DNA from: Ignavibacteriales bacterium UBA6490
GTDB taxonomy: Bacteria > Bacteroidota > Ignavibacteria > Ignavibacteriales > Ignavibacteriaceae
Length of the DNA stretch: 9,179 nucleotides
Assembly: GCA_002435365.1 (NCBI GenBank)
Contig: DJMM01000004.1
Location: 39,890 to 49,068, forward strand
Direction of reading: 5' to 3'
Positions 1-7,361 of this stretch are shown here, piece after piece. The position numbers were made by a program, and so were the translations under genes. Under the pieces are notes generated by a model. The model was not told the origin of the DNA. It did no database searches and saw nothing but the letters and a program-made list of their open reading frames with translations. The first letter of the stretch is position 1, and each line of letters opens with the position of its first letter.

Positions 1-2
1 CG

Positions 3-116
3 ATATCCCGGCAGGAAAATGAAGTAAAGTACAGTAATTTGAATAAAATCAGGCCTTTTTCTGATGTAATTGCTTGGATGTTTGATCAATTAAGCTGGAA
101 AGATTATCCGGTCTGA
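3..116 (+). CDS. 3' end of an unidentified protein gene (truncated by window edge)
   Basis: An open frame runs without a stop from the left edge to a TGA at 114-116, giving about 37 C-terminal residues that end in a Trp/Asp/Tyr-rich stretch (WMFDQLSWKDYPV). The composition is protein-like and 137 bp of non-coding sequence follows before the next gene, which fits the end of a real gene. No start is visible and I recognise no family or motif in so short a piece. It could still be a chance open frame. Confidence 0.45.
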   Translation: MSRQENEVKYSNLNKIRPFSDVIAWMFDQLSWKDYPV

Positions 117-241
117 AAATACAGATATTGGTTATAATACCAGGAAAACAGAGTATGGGGTGGTCCGGAATAGTATCTCCCGGGAAAAATCTGAAAAAAT
201 ATATGTTGTAGAGAAATATTAGTAACTTAGTAATTTAATTT

Positions 242-253
242 TATAATTTGATT
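242..253 (+). promoter_or_regulatory. Candidate -10 element directly before the orphan kinase ATG (possible leaderless start)
   Basis: A perfect TATAAT lies at 242-247, six bases before the ATG at 254. Seventeen bases upstream, TTAGTA (219-224) matches the -35 consensus at only three of six positions. Transcription from this -10 would begin at or next to the ATG, giving a leaderless mRNA. The absence of any Shine-Dalgarno-like sequence before the ATG agrees with this. The region is very AT-rich, so a chance TATAAT is quite possible. Confidence 0.3.
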
Positions 254-1378
254 ATGAACAGAGATCTTGACATAAATTCCGTAAAAAATGATCCCTTAAA
301 GGATAATATAAAACAGCTGTCTGATCATTTTGCTCAGTCCCCGCTTTTAATGAAAGTTATTGAAGCCATACCTGTTCCATTAATGATTCTCAATCACCAG
401 AGAAGGATAGTGTTTTCCAATCAGGCTCTTACTGAAATGGCGGGTAAAGCAGATATACAGGATGTTTTTGGAATGCTTCCCGGGGAGGTTTTCAATTGCA
501 AGCATGCCACAGAAGCGCCAAACCGGTGCGGTACAACTGAATTTTGTACAACCTGCGGAGCGTTGCAGGCAATAAATACATCTGCTAATAATATTCCTGA
601 TGCCCAGGAATGCAGAATAATAAAAAGTGATAACGAAGCACTGGATCTGAGGATTTATTCATCCCCCCTGAAAGTAGACCGGGATAGTTTTACAATATTA
701 TCAATAACAGACATAAGCAACGAGAAGAGAAGGAAAAATCTGGAAAGGATTTTCTTTCACGATTTGCTTAATACTGCCAGCAGCGTTAAAGCACTTGCCC
801 TTAGTTTTGAAGATCCCGAGCTAAATGAAGCCGGGGAATACAAAGAACACCTTATCAGAATGAGTGAAAAACTTGTTGAGGAAATCTGTGTGCAGAGAGA
901 TATTTATGCGGCAGAAAACAACGAGCTTAATGTAAACCTTTCCAAAATTAATTCATTTGCAATGGTGAAGGATATCCAGGGGCAGTTTAATTTATATTCG
1001 AAGGATAAAGTAATTATTATTGACCCTGAATCCGATACTATGAATTTCTTTACAGATAAAGTGCTGCTGAGAAGAGTACTTAGCAATATGATGAAAAATG
1101 CCGTTGAAGCATCACCAGGCAAGGATTGCATCAGGATTGGCTGCAGGCGCGTCAATGAGTATATGGAGTTTTGGGTGCATAATTCAGGATATATCGAAAA
1201 AAATACACAGCTGCAGATATTCCAGCGCTCATTCAGCACGAAGGGATTTGACAGAGGCATCGGCACGTACAGTATGAAACTCCTTTGTGAGAATTATATG
1301 AAAGGCAGAATTTCATTTACAAGCTCGCCGCAGGAAGGCACTACATTTTACTGTTCCGTACCTTTAAATATCGGATAG
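254..1378 (+). CDS. Orphan sensor histidine kinase with Cys-rich PAS-like domain
   Basis: This is a predicted cytoplasmic histidine kinase of 374 residues when started at ATG 254. An in-frame TTG at 248 is the only earlier start and has no better support. No membrane segment is seen. Residues about 30-152 form a PAS-like sensor domain containing C82, H84, C92, C98 and C101, arranged CxH...CG...FCxxCG. The H-box is FFHDLLNT with phospho-acceptor H169. The ATPase domain follows, with N-box NMMKNAVEAS (about 278-287) and a GIGTYSMKLL lid/G2 region (335-344). Its G1 position reads HNSG instead of DxGxG. From memory, this combination (Cys cluster, HDxxNT H-box, N-x-G G1 box, FQRSFSTKG segment) recurs in a subfamily of bacterial PAS kinases, so the substitutions look like subfamily traits, not decay. 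The cluster could bind a metal, Fe-S centre or haem, but no ligand can be assigned. No response regulator is adjacent on this strand. Confidence 0.9.
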   Translation: MNRDLDINSVKNDPLKDNIKQLSDHFAQSPLLMKVIEAIPVPLMILNHQRRIVFSNQALTEMAGKADIQDVFGMLPGEVFNCKHATEAPNRCGTTEFCTTCGALQAINTSANNIPDAQECRIIKSDNEALDLRIYSSPLKVDRDSFTILSITDISNEKRRKNLERIFFHDLLNTASSVKALALSFEDPELNEAGEYKEHLIRMSEKLVEEICVQRDIYAAENNELNVNLSKINSFAMVKDIQGQFNLYSKDKVIIIDPESDTMNFFTDKVLLRRVLSNMMKNAVEASPGKDCIRIGCRRVNEYMEFWVHNSGYIEKNTQLQIFQRSFSTKGFDRGIGTYSMKLLCENYMKGRISFTSSPQEGTTFYCSVPLNIG

Positions 1379-1476
1379 CATTTGGTGATGCATCGGTTAA
1401 ACTGATTTTAATGCAGCAGTTTAGGGGCAGCTCTTTCCGATAATCTTTTCCGGCATTATGATTTAAACAGGGTAAG

Positions 1477-1507
1477 CCTGATACCCGTTTTGAGTATCAG
1501 GTTCTTT
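1477..1507 (+). terminator. Rho-independent terminator after the orphan kinase
   Basis: A perfect 8-bp stem, CCTGATAC (1477-1484) with GTATCAGG (1494-1501), encloses a 9-nt loop and is followed by a T-rich tail (TTCTTTTTA). It lies about 100 bp beyond the kinase stop, and the tail runs into the last codons of the convergent HAD gene. On the - strand the same stem lacks a T-tract, so it should work mainly for rightward transcription. Confidence 0.75.
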
Positions 1508-2143
1508 TTATTTACTTATAAGGGAAGAAAGACTGTCAAGTACCATCGTACCTGTTTCCAGAAGTTTACTTTCAGCCTGGTGGCCATTTGAAATAAGGAT
1601 GCAGTCGGCACCGATTGCCTGAGCTACTTCAAAATCATGTACGGTATCCCCAATGAACAGAATTTTACCATCGGTATTCAGCTGCTTTACTAGTTTTAAA
1701 CCGAGATCGGTCTTTCCGGTTGCATAAATATGGTCAAGACCGACAATATGACTGAAATAATTTTCAATACCTGTAATTTTAACCATCCGGTTCAGTGACT
1801 CTTCGGGATAAGCTGAAAGAATGTGCTGACTGATACCCAGTGATTTTATGAAACTTAGTGTTTCAACGGTATCTTCAAAAAGGCTGCAGGATTTTTTTCT
1901 TTCTTCATATTCATCCATCCACTCTCTGCCAACAACTTCAAACGAATGTTTGCTGAAATCAAAGCCGGAGGTTTCATAATAATTTCTTACCGGGAAAGTG
2001 AATATTTCCCTGTATTCTTCGAAGGTTACCGGGGAATGTCCGTATTTCTTCAGAAGATTGCTGAATACATCTGCACACAATTCAGCATCGTTAAAAAGCG
2101 TGCCGTTCCAGTCCCATATAATGTGGGCATATTTTCTAATCAT
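1508..2143 (-). CDS. HAD-superfamily hydrolase, phosphoglycolate phosphatase-like
   Basis: This 211-residue cytosolic protein has the size and motif order of a class I HAD phosphatase. Motif I is DWNGTL (nucleophile D11, N13, T15). An alpha-helical cap lies at about 18-90. Motif II is S110 (LSAYP), motif III is K144 and motif IV is GDTVHD (D166, D170). The usual second aspartate of DxD, the general acid/base, is asparagine here. The other catalytic residues are intact. DWNGT is, from memory, a recurrent variant among phosphoglycolate-phosphatase-like HADs, so activity is plausible but the substrate cannot be named. The ATG at 2143 is preceded by AAGGGA at close spacing. The gene lies 128 bp downstream of the response regulator on the same strand with no convincing terminator between them, so co-transcription is possible. 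Its end meets the terminator of the convergent kinase. Confidence 0.88.
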   Translation of the reverse strand: MIRKYAHIIWDWNGTLFNDAELCADVFSNLLKKYGHSPVTFEEYREIFTFPVRNYYETSGFDFSKHSFEVVGREWMDEYEERKKSCSLFEDTVETLSFIKSLGISQHILSAYPEESLNRMVKITGIENYFSHIVGLDHIYATGKTDLGLKLVKQLNTDGKILFIGDTVHDFEVAQAIGADCILISNGHQAESKLLETGTMVLDSLSSLISK

Positions 2144-2271
2144 AATTCCCTTAAATTTATTTCCAAAAGATAATTATTATAATTTTATTTTGATACCGGC
2201 AAGGCAGCGGACTGATAAAATGTGACGGCAGGATGAAATTCAGGAGGAGGTATCGTCCCTGTTTTCTGTTT

Positions 2272-2952
2272 TTATCTCTGAAACTTATAACCCGCGGTAT
2301 GTATTGTTAAAAAATGTTGCGGATTTGCATGATCATCTTCCAGTTTTTTTCTTATGGAGAGGATATAATTGTCCACAGTTCTGGTTGTAGGAAATGAATC
2401 ATACCCCCATACATCATCCAGGAACTGGTCGCGTGAAATTACCTCACCTTCATGCTGAAAGAAATATTTTATTATTTTGAATTCTGTTGACGAAAGTTTA
2501 ATGCTTTGACCGTTTTTAAAAGCTTCCTGCTTTTTAAAATCAATACTGATGGAACCAAAATTCAGTTCTGACGGTTCATAGACAGAGTTCTGCGATCGTC
2601 TGAGGACTGCTTTAATTCTTGCCAGCAGCTCTTTGAGGCTGAAAGGTTTTGTAATATAATCGTCTGCTCCCATTTCCAGGCCGACTAATTTATCAACCTC
2701 ATCCTTTTTACTTGTCAGCATTATTATCGGTGTTAAAATTTCCTCTTTCCTGAGGTCGCGGCATATTTCAAAACCATCTTTAAAAGGAAGCATCAGGTCA
2801 AGAATAATTAAATCAAATTTTTCCTTTTTGGCTGTTTTATATCCCTTTTCTCCGTCCGCCTCTGATGTGACGTCATAAAATTCAGCCTTGAGGGTTTCCG
2901 TAATTCCATTCAGGATTGCAGGATCATCTTCAATCAACAGTATTTTCTTCAT
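2272..2952 (-). CDS. OmpR/PhoB-family response regulator
   Basis: This 226-residue two-component transcription factor has the standard family length. The receiver domain (1-120) has the acidic pair D9/D10, phospho-acceptor D52 (ILDLMLP), T80 and K102 (TKPF). The winged-helix DNA-binding domain (about 130-226) has the expected LSSTEFKII segment, the recognition-helix region TVDNYILSIRKKLE and the C-terminal hairpin HTAGYKFQR. All phosphorylation-site residues are present. Its ATG lies inside the 3' end of the upstream kinase gene with a 23-nt overlap, indicating translational coupling and a cognate pair. A weak purine stretch (AGAGAG) precedes the start. The regulon is unknown. Family members usually bind tandem direct repeats of about one helical turn. 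Confidence 0.95.
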   Translation of the reverse strand: MKKILLIEDDPAILNGITETLKAEFYDVTSEADGEKGYKTAKKEKFDLIILDLMLPFKDGFEICRDLRKEEILTPIIMLTSKKDEVDKLVGLEMGADDYITKPFSLKELLARIKAVLRRSQNSVYEPSELNFGSISIDFKKQEAFKNGQSIKLSSTEFKIIKYFFQHEGEVISRDQFLDDVWGYDSFPTTRTVDNYILSIRKKLEDDHANPQHFLTIHTAGYKFQR

Positions 2953-5395
2953 AAAATTCTCTCTGAAATTTGGGAATAATTAATTTAATAGTTGTTCCTT
3001 CAGATACCTTGCTTTTAATTTCTATTTTTATATTATGTGCATCGGCAGTATGCCTGATAATCGATAATCCCAGTCCTGTGCCAGGGATTTTCAATTTTAA
3101 TGCGTCAGTTGATCTGTAAAAAGGGGCAAACAGATTTTTCTGATCCTCCTCCGAAATTCCGATACCGAAATCCTGGAATGTAACCGTATAGTTTTCCCCC
3201 TCCTCCCCTGAATAAATATTCATAAACTTTTTCCCGGGTGAGTATTTTATTCCGTTGCTAATCAGATTTATAAATACTTCGATAAGAGCATCGGCATCAG
3301 CATAGATTGTCATTTCCTTCTCTTCCAAGAAGTCATGTATTGTGAATTTCTGTACCTTTGCCTGGTAGTTCATTATGGAAAGGACTTTTTTAAGTATCTG
3401 GTTTAACTCTACCGGCTCTTTGCTGTATATTTTTACACCTTTCTCTATACTTGAAAAATTCAGAACGTTGTTGATAAGTCGGGTAAGCCGTTCCGATTCT
3501 CCCTCGATGTATTCCGCAAAATTATTAATTTTCTCTTTATCAAAACCCTGCTTTCCCTGGATCAATTCAGAATACATTTTGATGGAGGTAAGGGGAGTTT
3601 TAAGTTCATGGGAAACCGTCGAAACAAACAATGATTTCTGCCTGTTGATCTCCTTCAGCTTTACAGCCTCAAGATTTTTAATAATAAGATCTTCCTGAAG
3701 CTTTATTCTTGCAATTACCGATGATGCAGTGTTCAATACATTGCTAAGCAGATCAAGATCTTCAGCCGAATATCTTTTCGCTGATTTTTTACTCCCCATA
3801 GCAAGAACGAGATAGATCCTTCCGCTGAACAGAAGTGACGGCATTACCAGCGGAATACCGATTTCCCTGAGCAGCGGCTCCTGCTGAAATAAATCTATTC
3901 CCGGTTCCACTGCGTCGGGAACGATGATATTCTCTAATAATGTATACTTAACCAGGATGTTCTCTGTCAGAAAACGGAAGTCGGATTCATTGAAATTATT
4001 TTCTGATAATATAACTGGCTTACCGGAATCGGATGTATCTATCAGTGCAATTTTTTCAGCTGGAATAAGCTTCAATATTCCGGAGATAACCGCATCGGCC
4101 AGCGAGAGTGCATCATTGATCTCCTTAAGCTGGGAGGAAAACATATTTATTGCCTTCCTGTAATTATACTGAACCCTGAAAAACTTTTTGTTTACAAAAC
4201 TGCGCACACGGTTTTTAAGGGGATTGAACAGGAATGCTACAAATACCGCCGAAAGCGCTGAGATTACTGATATATCCGCACTTTTGAAGAACCATGTTAT
4301 TCCAAGAACAATCGCAAAATATGTAAGGATTATTCCGGCTACAAGGATTGAATATATTATGCTTCTGTTTATTATAAAATCAATGTCCAGAAGATGGTAT
4401 TTAACTATGCTTATTGTAAAGCATACAGGTACCGACAGCATCAGAAAATATACCAGCTCCTCAGGAATTAATGCATAATCAGAGAAAGCCTGGGGAAGCA
4501 CCCAAAGCATGATAAATGCCAGAGGTCCGACAATAAATCCGGTGATAAGCCACTTGAGCTTCTTCCTTTCAACCGGGTCCTCTGAACTCAAATAATTTAT
4601 TATGAAAACCGAAATTGAGATAATTACGCTTGCCGCCAAAAAATACCGGCTGAGATTATATACATTTATGTAGAGATTAATATTACTCGCATTCTGATTA
4701 ACTGCAGCGTTATAAAAAGTTAATGTGCAGGGAATAAATAATATCAATGAGAACAGCGAAAAGACCCTGAGATGTTTTTTGAATTTGTATAATTTATCAA
4801 CCGGGAAAGCAAGACTTAAATACACAAATACAACCGGTGTAAAAAGATAAGCACCTTGAAATATAATCCTGGTTATATGACTCAGATCGAAAGTGAGACT
4901 GTATTTTCCCCAGGTCATAATCATTATTGCTGCAGCACCGAGCATTGAAACATAAAATAATTCCGCCGCCCTGTTTGCCGGACATTTAATCAGCACAAAT
5001 AATCCCAGTACGATAAATATCAGCGACGTGAAAAGCTGAAATGCAACAGATGTAGCTGAATAGAAAGGAACGGACTTTACGGCCAGATCGAAATTTTCAC
5101 CACCCCGCTGAATGTTCAAATTTATTTCTTTTCCGATATCCCTGGAATCCATTAATATTTCAATGCCTTCCCTTGAAGTTATATATATACCGTCAATGGA
5201 AACGATCCGGTCATTAATCTGAAGACCGGGAACATTATCAGATACTTTTTTTACTATTATTGATTCATTGTGGGTGTATACACTGAAGGGAAGATCAGCT
5301 TTGTCTAAAACATAGACGGCTGCCGGAAAACTCAGCAGAATTATAGCTGCTGACGCAAGAAGAAACTTTATTTGTCGTTTGTTAATTGACTCCAT
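2930..5395 (-). CDS. Multi-pass membrane sensor histidine kinase with extracytoplasmic PDZ-like and cytoplasmic GAF-like domains
   Basis: This is the partner kinase of the overlapping response regulator. I place the start at ATG 5395 (821 residues) because AGGA sits 5 nt upstream. An in-frame TTG at 5429-5431 would add 12 residues but has no ribosome-binding site and falls inside a candidate -10 box. Order from ATG 5395: TM1 (about 10-30); a PDZ-like domain (about 45-109, GLQINDRIVSIDG core); roughly nine further hydrophobic segments (about 116-393), ending in a LLDIDFIINRSIIY-type stretch seen in ComP-like kinases; a GAF-like region (about 413-565); HisKA with H596 in SHELKTPL; and a HATPase domain with N-box (N710, N714), G1 DFGIG (742-746) and G2 GTGLGL (772-777). 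All catalytic boxes are intact. With one preceding TM helix, the PDZ-like domain should lie outside the cytoplasmic membrane. The stimulus is unknown. A peptide or protein C-terminus is possible, since PDZ domains bind these. Confidence 0.9.
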   Translation of the reverse strand: MESINKRQIKFLLASAAIILLSFPAAVYVLDKADLPFSVYTHNESIIVKKVSDNVPGLQINDRIVSIDGIYITSREGIEILMDSRDIGKEINLNIQRGGENFDLAVKSVPFYSATSVAFQLFTSLIFIVLGLFVLIKCPANRAAELFYVSMLGAAAIMIMTWGKYSLTFDLSHITRIIFQGAYLFTPVVFVYLSLAFPVDKLYKFKKHLRVFSLFSLILFIPCTLTFYNAAVNQNASNINLYINVYNLSRYFLAASVIISISVFIINYLSSEDPVERKKLKWLITGFIVGPLAFIMLWVLPQAFSDYALIPEELVYFLMLSVPVCFTISIVKYHLLDIDFIINRSIIYSILVAGIILTYFAIVLGITWFFKSADISVISALSAVFVAFLFNPLKNRVRSFVNKKFFRVQYNYRKAINMFSSQLKEINDALSLADAVISGILKLIPAEKIALIDTSDSGKPVILSENNFNESDFRFLTENILVKYTLLENIIVPDAVEPGIDLFQQEPLLREIGIPLVMPSLLFSGRIYLVLAMGSKKSAKRYSAEDLDLLSNVLNTASSVIARIKLQEDLIIKNLEAVKLKEINRQKSLFVSTVSHELKTPLTSIKMYSELIQGKQGFDKEKINNFAEYIEGESERLTRLINNVLNFSSIEKGVKIYSKEPVELNQILKKVLSIMNYQAKVQKFTIHDFLEEKEMTIYADADALIEVFINLISNGIKYSPGKKFMNIYSGEEGENYTVTFQDFGIGISEEDQKNLFAPFYRSTDALKLKIPGTGLGLSIIRHTADAHNIKIEIKSKVSEGTTIKLIIPKFQREFYEENTVD

Positions 5396-5423
5396 TCCAG
5401 TCCTGAATTTTCCGGCAGTTTCA

Positions 5424-5436
5424 AAGAACAATTATA
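5424..5436 (-). promoter_or_regulatory. Candidate -10 box for the kinase/regulator operon
   Basis: On the - strand TATAAT occupies 5436-5431, about 35 bp upstream of ATG 5395, which would give a leader of about 29 nt. No good -35 is found at 16-18 bp spacing; TTGATA at 5464-5459 is 22 bp away, too far. If real, it gives the two-component system its own promoter and rules out the TTG start. AT-richness makes this tentative. Confidence 0.3.
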
Positions 5437-5445
5437 AGTTACATT

Positions 5446-5469
5446 ATTAAAAATAGATTATCAATAATC
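5446..5469 (-). terminator. Weak hairpin just after the nucleotidase stop
   Basis: GATTATCAATAATC at 5456-5469 is self-complementary (5 bp stem with 4-nt loop). In the - direction it is followed by TATTTTTAATAATG. It begins immediately after the nucleotidase stop codon and could partly separate that gene from the kinase. The stem is AT-only except for one pair, so termination would be weak at best. Confidence 0.25.
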
Positions 5470-5470
5470 A

Positions 5471-7336
5471 TTACTTTAATAAAATCATTTTCTTTGTAAT
5501 TGAGAATCCTTCTCCGGCTATAGAATAAAGATAAACACCGCCGGGATTGCTGTCTGCATTCCAGACAACACTGTATTCACCAGCCGGCCTGAAATCATCA
5601 AGCAGTACCGCAACTTCCTCACCCAGAATATTATAAATGCTTAATCTTACTTTTGCATCCATAGGTAGAGAGAAAGCAATGGTGGTGGAAGGATTAAACG
5701 GATTCGGATAGTTCTGTGCAATCGTAAATTCAGCTGGAACATCTGTCTGGGCCAGTTCAGGCGAATCCTTCTCGAATCCTATCGCTATAACCCTCGCATC
5801 TTTTACAGGAGTAATCCTGTTTCCAATGGCATTAACATATTCTGTCAGAAGCTGGAACTCCGAGTACCCGGAAAAAGTCTGCAAATCTGAATAGGTGATG
5901 CTGAATTCATCAAGGATCATCGGAATAAGCTCGTTAGCGGTAACCGAATATGATCCGAACGGATTCAGGGGCTGCTTATTAATAAGTATTGAAGCAACTC
6001 TCTGTCCAACCGGAGCGTCGGGAATATACTGAAGCTTTAATCCCGAAAACTGCGGCAGGAATTCATCGTCAGTAAGGGAGGCAAGAACGGTTTCGATAGC
6101 AGTGTAAAGTTCCAGTCCTGATATATTAAATGTTACCAGCCTGAACCCTAAACCATTATCTGTATTAAAACCATAACCGACTGTTCTGAATAAATCAGCT
6201 GCTGTAATGGGGCCCCTGTAAACCGGCTGGGCTATGCTTCCGCCCGGCTCAATTGCAATGTCGGTGCCTGTCTTCCACTTCATAGCATCGGTAATAAAAT
6301 TACCTGCTGCCGTGGTGTGATTACCCGGTTTATCAACATCTTTCGCAACTTCTTCAAGAAAAGTGTTCGAAACCGCAATCTGCTGAGTGTAAACCGGACC
6401 ATAAGTGTCTTCAATATCTGCAGTTAAAAAATCGACTGTGGCTTTAACCGTTGCTTCTTCAGGTATGTTTTCATCCAGCGGTATCATCTCATTGCCGGCA
6501 AGTGTGGCGGAACTGCCGTTAATCTCGAATACTGCTTTTCCGATCATTTTATAATTGGATTGCGCCTGGACAATCCAGGTGTTGCCGATTTTTAATGGCT
6601 CTATAAGGTAATGATCGTGCCCACCAACGATTAAATTAATTCCCGGTACATATTCAGCAATCGCCTGATCGGCTAAAAATCCATAATGTGACAAACAGAT
6701 TATAAAATCACAGTTCTCAACAGTCAGCAGCTGCTGAACCATTGCTCCTGCGGTTTGTATAAACTGATCGCTGATAACAACCGGGGAAGGATTTGAAAGC
6801 AGCATTGTTCCATGGGTAGTTAATCCGAATATGCCAACCTTCAGATCTCCGAATTCTTTTACTGTATATGCACTTATATAGGGATTCAGTGCCGGAAAGG
6901 AGCTGATATCAGCATTTGCGGAGAGAAGCGGGAATCCGCTGCTCGGATTGCCGAAAGCTGCATTCAAAGCTCCTGCCAGGGTGGAAGGAGTGAGATCAAA
7001 TTCGTGATTGCCGACAGTCATGGCATCGACACCCAGACTGTTTAATATCTGTAATTCCGGAACACCGAAATATACGTTGTAAAAAAGATCCCCTATTGAA
7101 AAATCACCCGAGTGCAGGGTTAAAACGTTTCCCGGTGAACTTTCATAATAACCGATTACCGATGCAGCCCGTGCAATGCCGCCCTGTGTTCCTGTAAGAT
7201 CAGGATTACGCGGACCAAGCGGGGCAAGACAGGAGTGAGTGTCCCCCAGGTATAATATAGTTAATTCGTCTGTCTGCCCGGAAAGTGTTCCCGCAGTTAG
7301 AATAAATATTAAAAAGAACTTTACAAAATTTTTCAT
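5471..7336 (-). CDS. Secreted 5'-nucleotidase-like metallophosphoesterase with T9SS sorting domain
   Basis: This 621-residue exported enzyme resembles the UshA/5'-nucleotidase family. A signal peptide (1-20, cut near SG/QT) leads into a calcineurin-like metallophosphatase domain with the metal-binding series GDTH (D32, H34), GD (D78), GNHEFD (N110, H111, D114), SH (H217) and GGHDH (H240, H242). A 5'-nucleotidase C-terminal substrate domain spans about 315-500. The protein ends in a T9SS type A domain (about 537-621) starting near QNYPNPFNP and ending KKMILLK. The expected product is a cell-surface or secreted phosphoesterase releasing phosphate from nucleotides or related esters. Two details are unusual: the usual NGGGIR-like loop reads EPGGSIAQ (363-370), and TDAMR-like reads TDAMK, so substrate range may differ from classical nucleotidases. 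ATG 7336 has a strong AAGGAG site 6 nt upstream. It could be co-transcribed with the kinase 75 bp downstream. Confidence 0.92.
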   Translation of the reverse strand: MKNFVKFFLIFILTAGTLSGQTDELTILYLGDTHSCLAPLGPRNPDLTGTQGGIARAASVIGYYESSPGNVLTLHSGDFSIGDLFYNVYFGVPELQILNSLGVDAMTVGNHEFDLTPSTLAGALNAAFGNPSSGFPLLSANADISSFPALNPYISAYTVKEFGDLKVGIFGLTTHGTMLLSNPSPVVISDQFIQTAGAMVQQLLTVENCDFIICLSHYGFLADQAIAEYVPGINLIVGGHDHYLIEPLKIGNTWIVQAQSNYKMIGKAVFEINGSSATLAGNEMIPLDENIPEEATVKATVDFLTADIEDTYGPVYTQQIAVSNTFLEEVAKDVDKPGNHTTAAGNFITDAMKWKTGTDIAIEPGGSIAQPVYRGPITAADLFRTVGYGFNTDNGLGFRLVTFNISGLELYTAIETVLASLTDDEFLPQFSGLKLQYIPDAPVGQRVASILINKQPLNPFGSYSVTANELIPMILDEFSITYSDLQTFSGYSEFQLLTEYVNAIGNRITPVKDARVIAIGFEKDSPELAQTDVPAEFTIAQNYPNPFNPSTTIAFSLPMDAKVRLSIYNILGEEVAVLLDDFRPAGEYSVVWNADSNPGGVYLYSIAGEGFSITKKMILLK

Positions 7337-7361
7337 TTTTTACTCCTTTTATTGTCTCTGT

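Noticed and set aside
904..1266. 120-codon open frame on the - strand inside the orphan kinase
   Set aside because: It lies wholly antisense to a gene with clear kinase motifs and its translation shows no recognisable domain.
1370..1380. ATCGGATAGCA resembling the 11-bp array unit
   Set aside because: It spans the kinase stop codon, is a single partial match and has no tandem partner at 11-bp spacing.
1387..1423. GATGCATC palindrome and TAAACTG/CAGTTTA inverted repeat after the orphan kinase
   Set aside because: Short, without a T-tract and without a relation to a promoter; the stronger hairpin at 1477-1501 explains termination.
1946..2225. Two overlapping 75-codon + strand frames across the HAD gene start
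   Set aside because: They are antisense to the HAD coding sequence with motif I to IV support, and have no domain match.
2192..2254. GATACC...GGTATC inverted arms between the response regulator and the HAD gene
   Set aside because: Six-bp arms separated by about 51 nt are expected by chance and do not form a credible terminator.
4188..4478. Open frames of 62-107 codons overlapping the large sensor kinase (also 3375-3698, 3924-4163 and 4797-4985)
   Set aside because: These are other-frame readings of a well-supported membrane kinase gene, with no ribosome-binding site or family signature.
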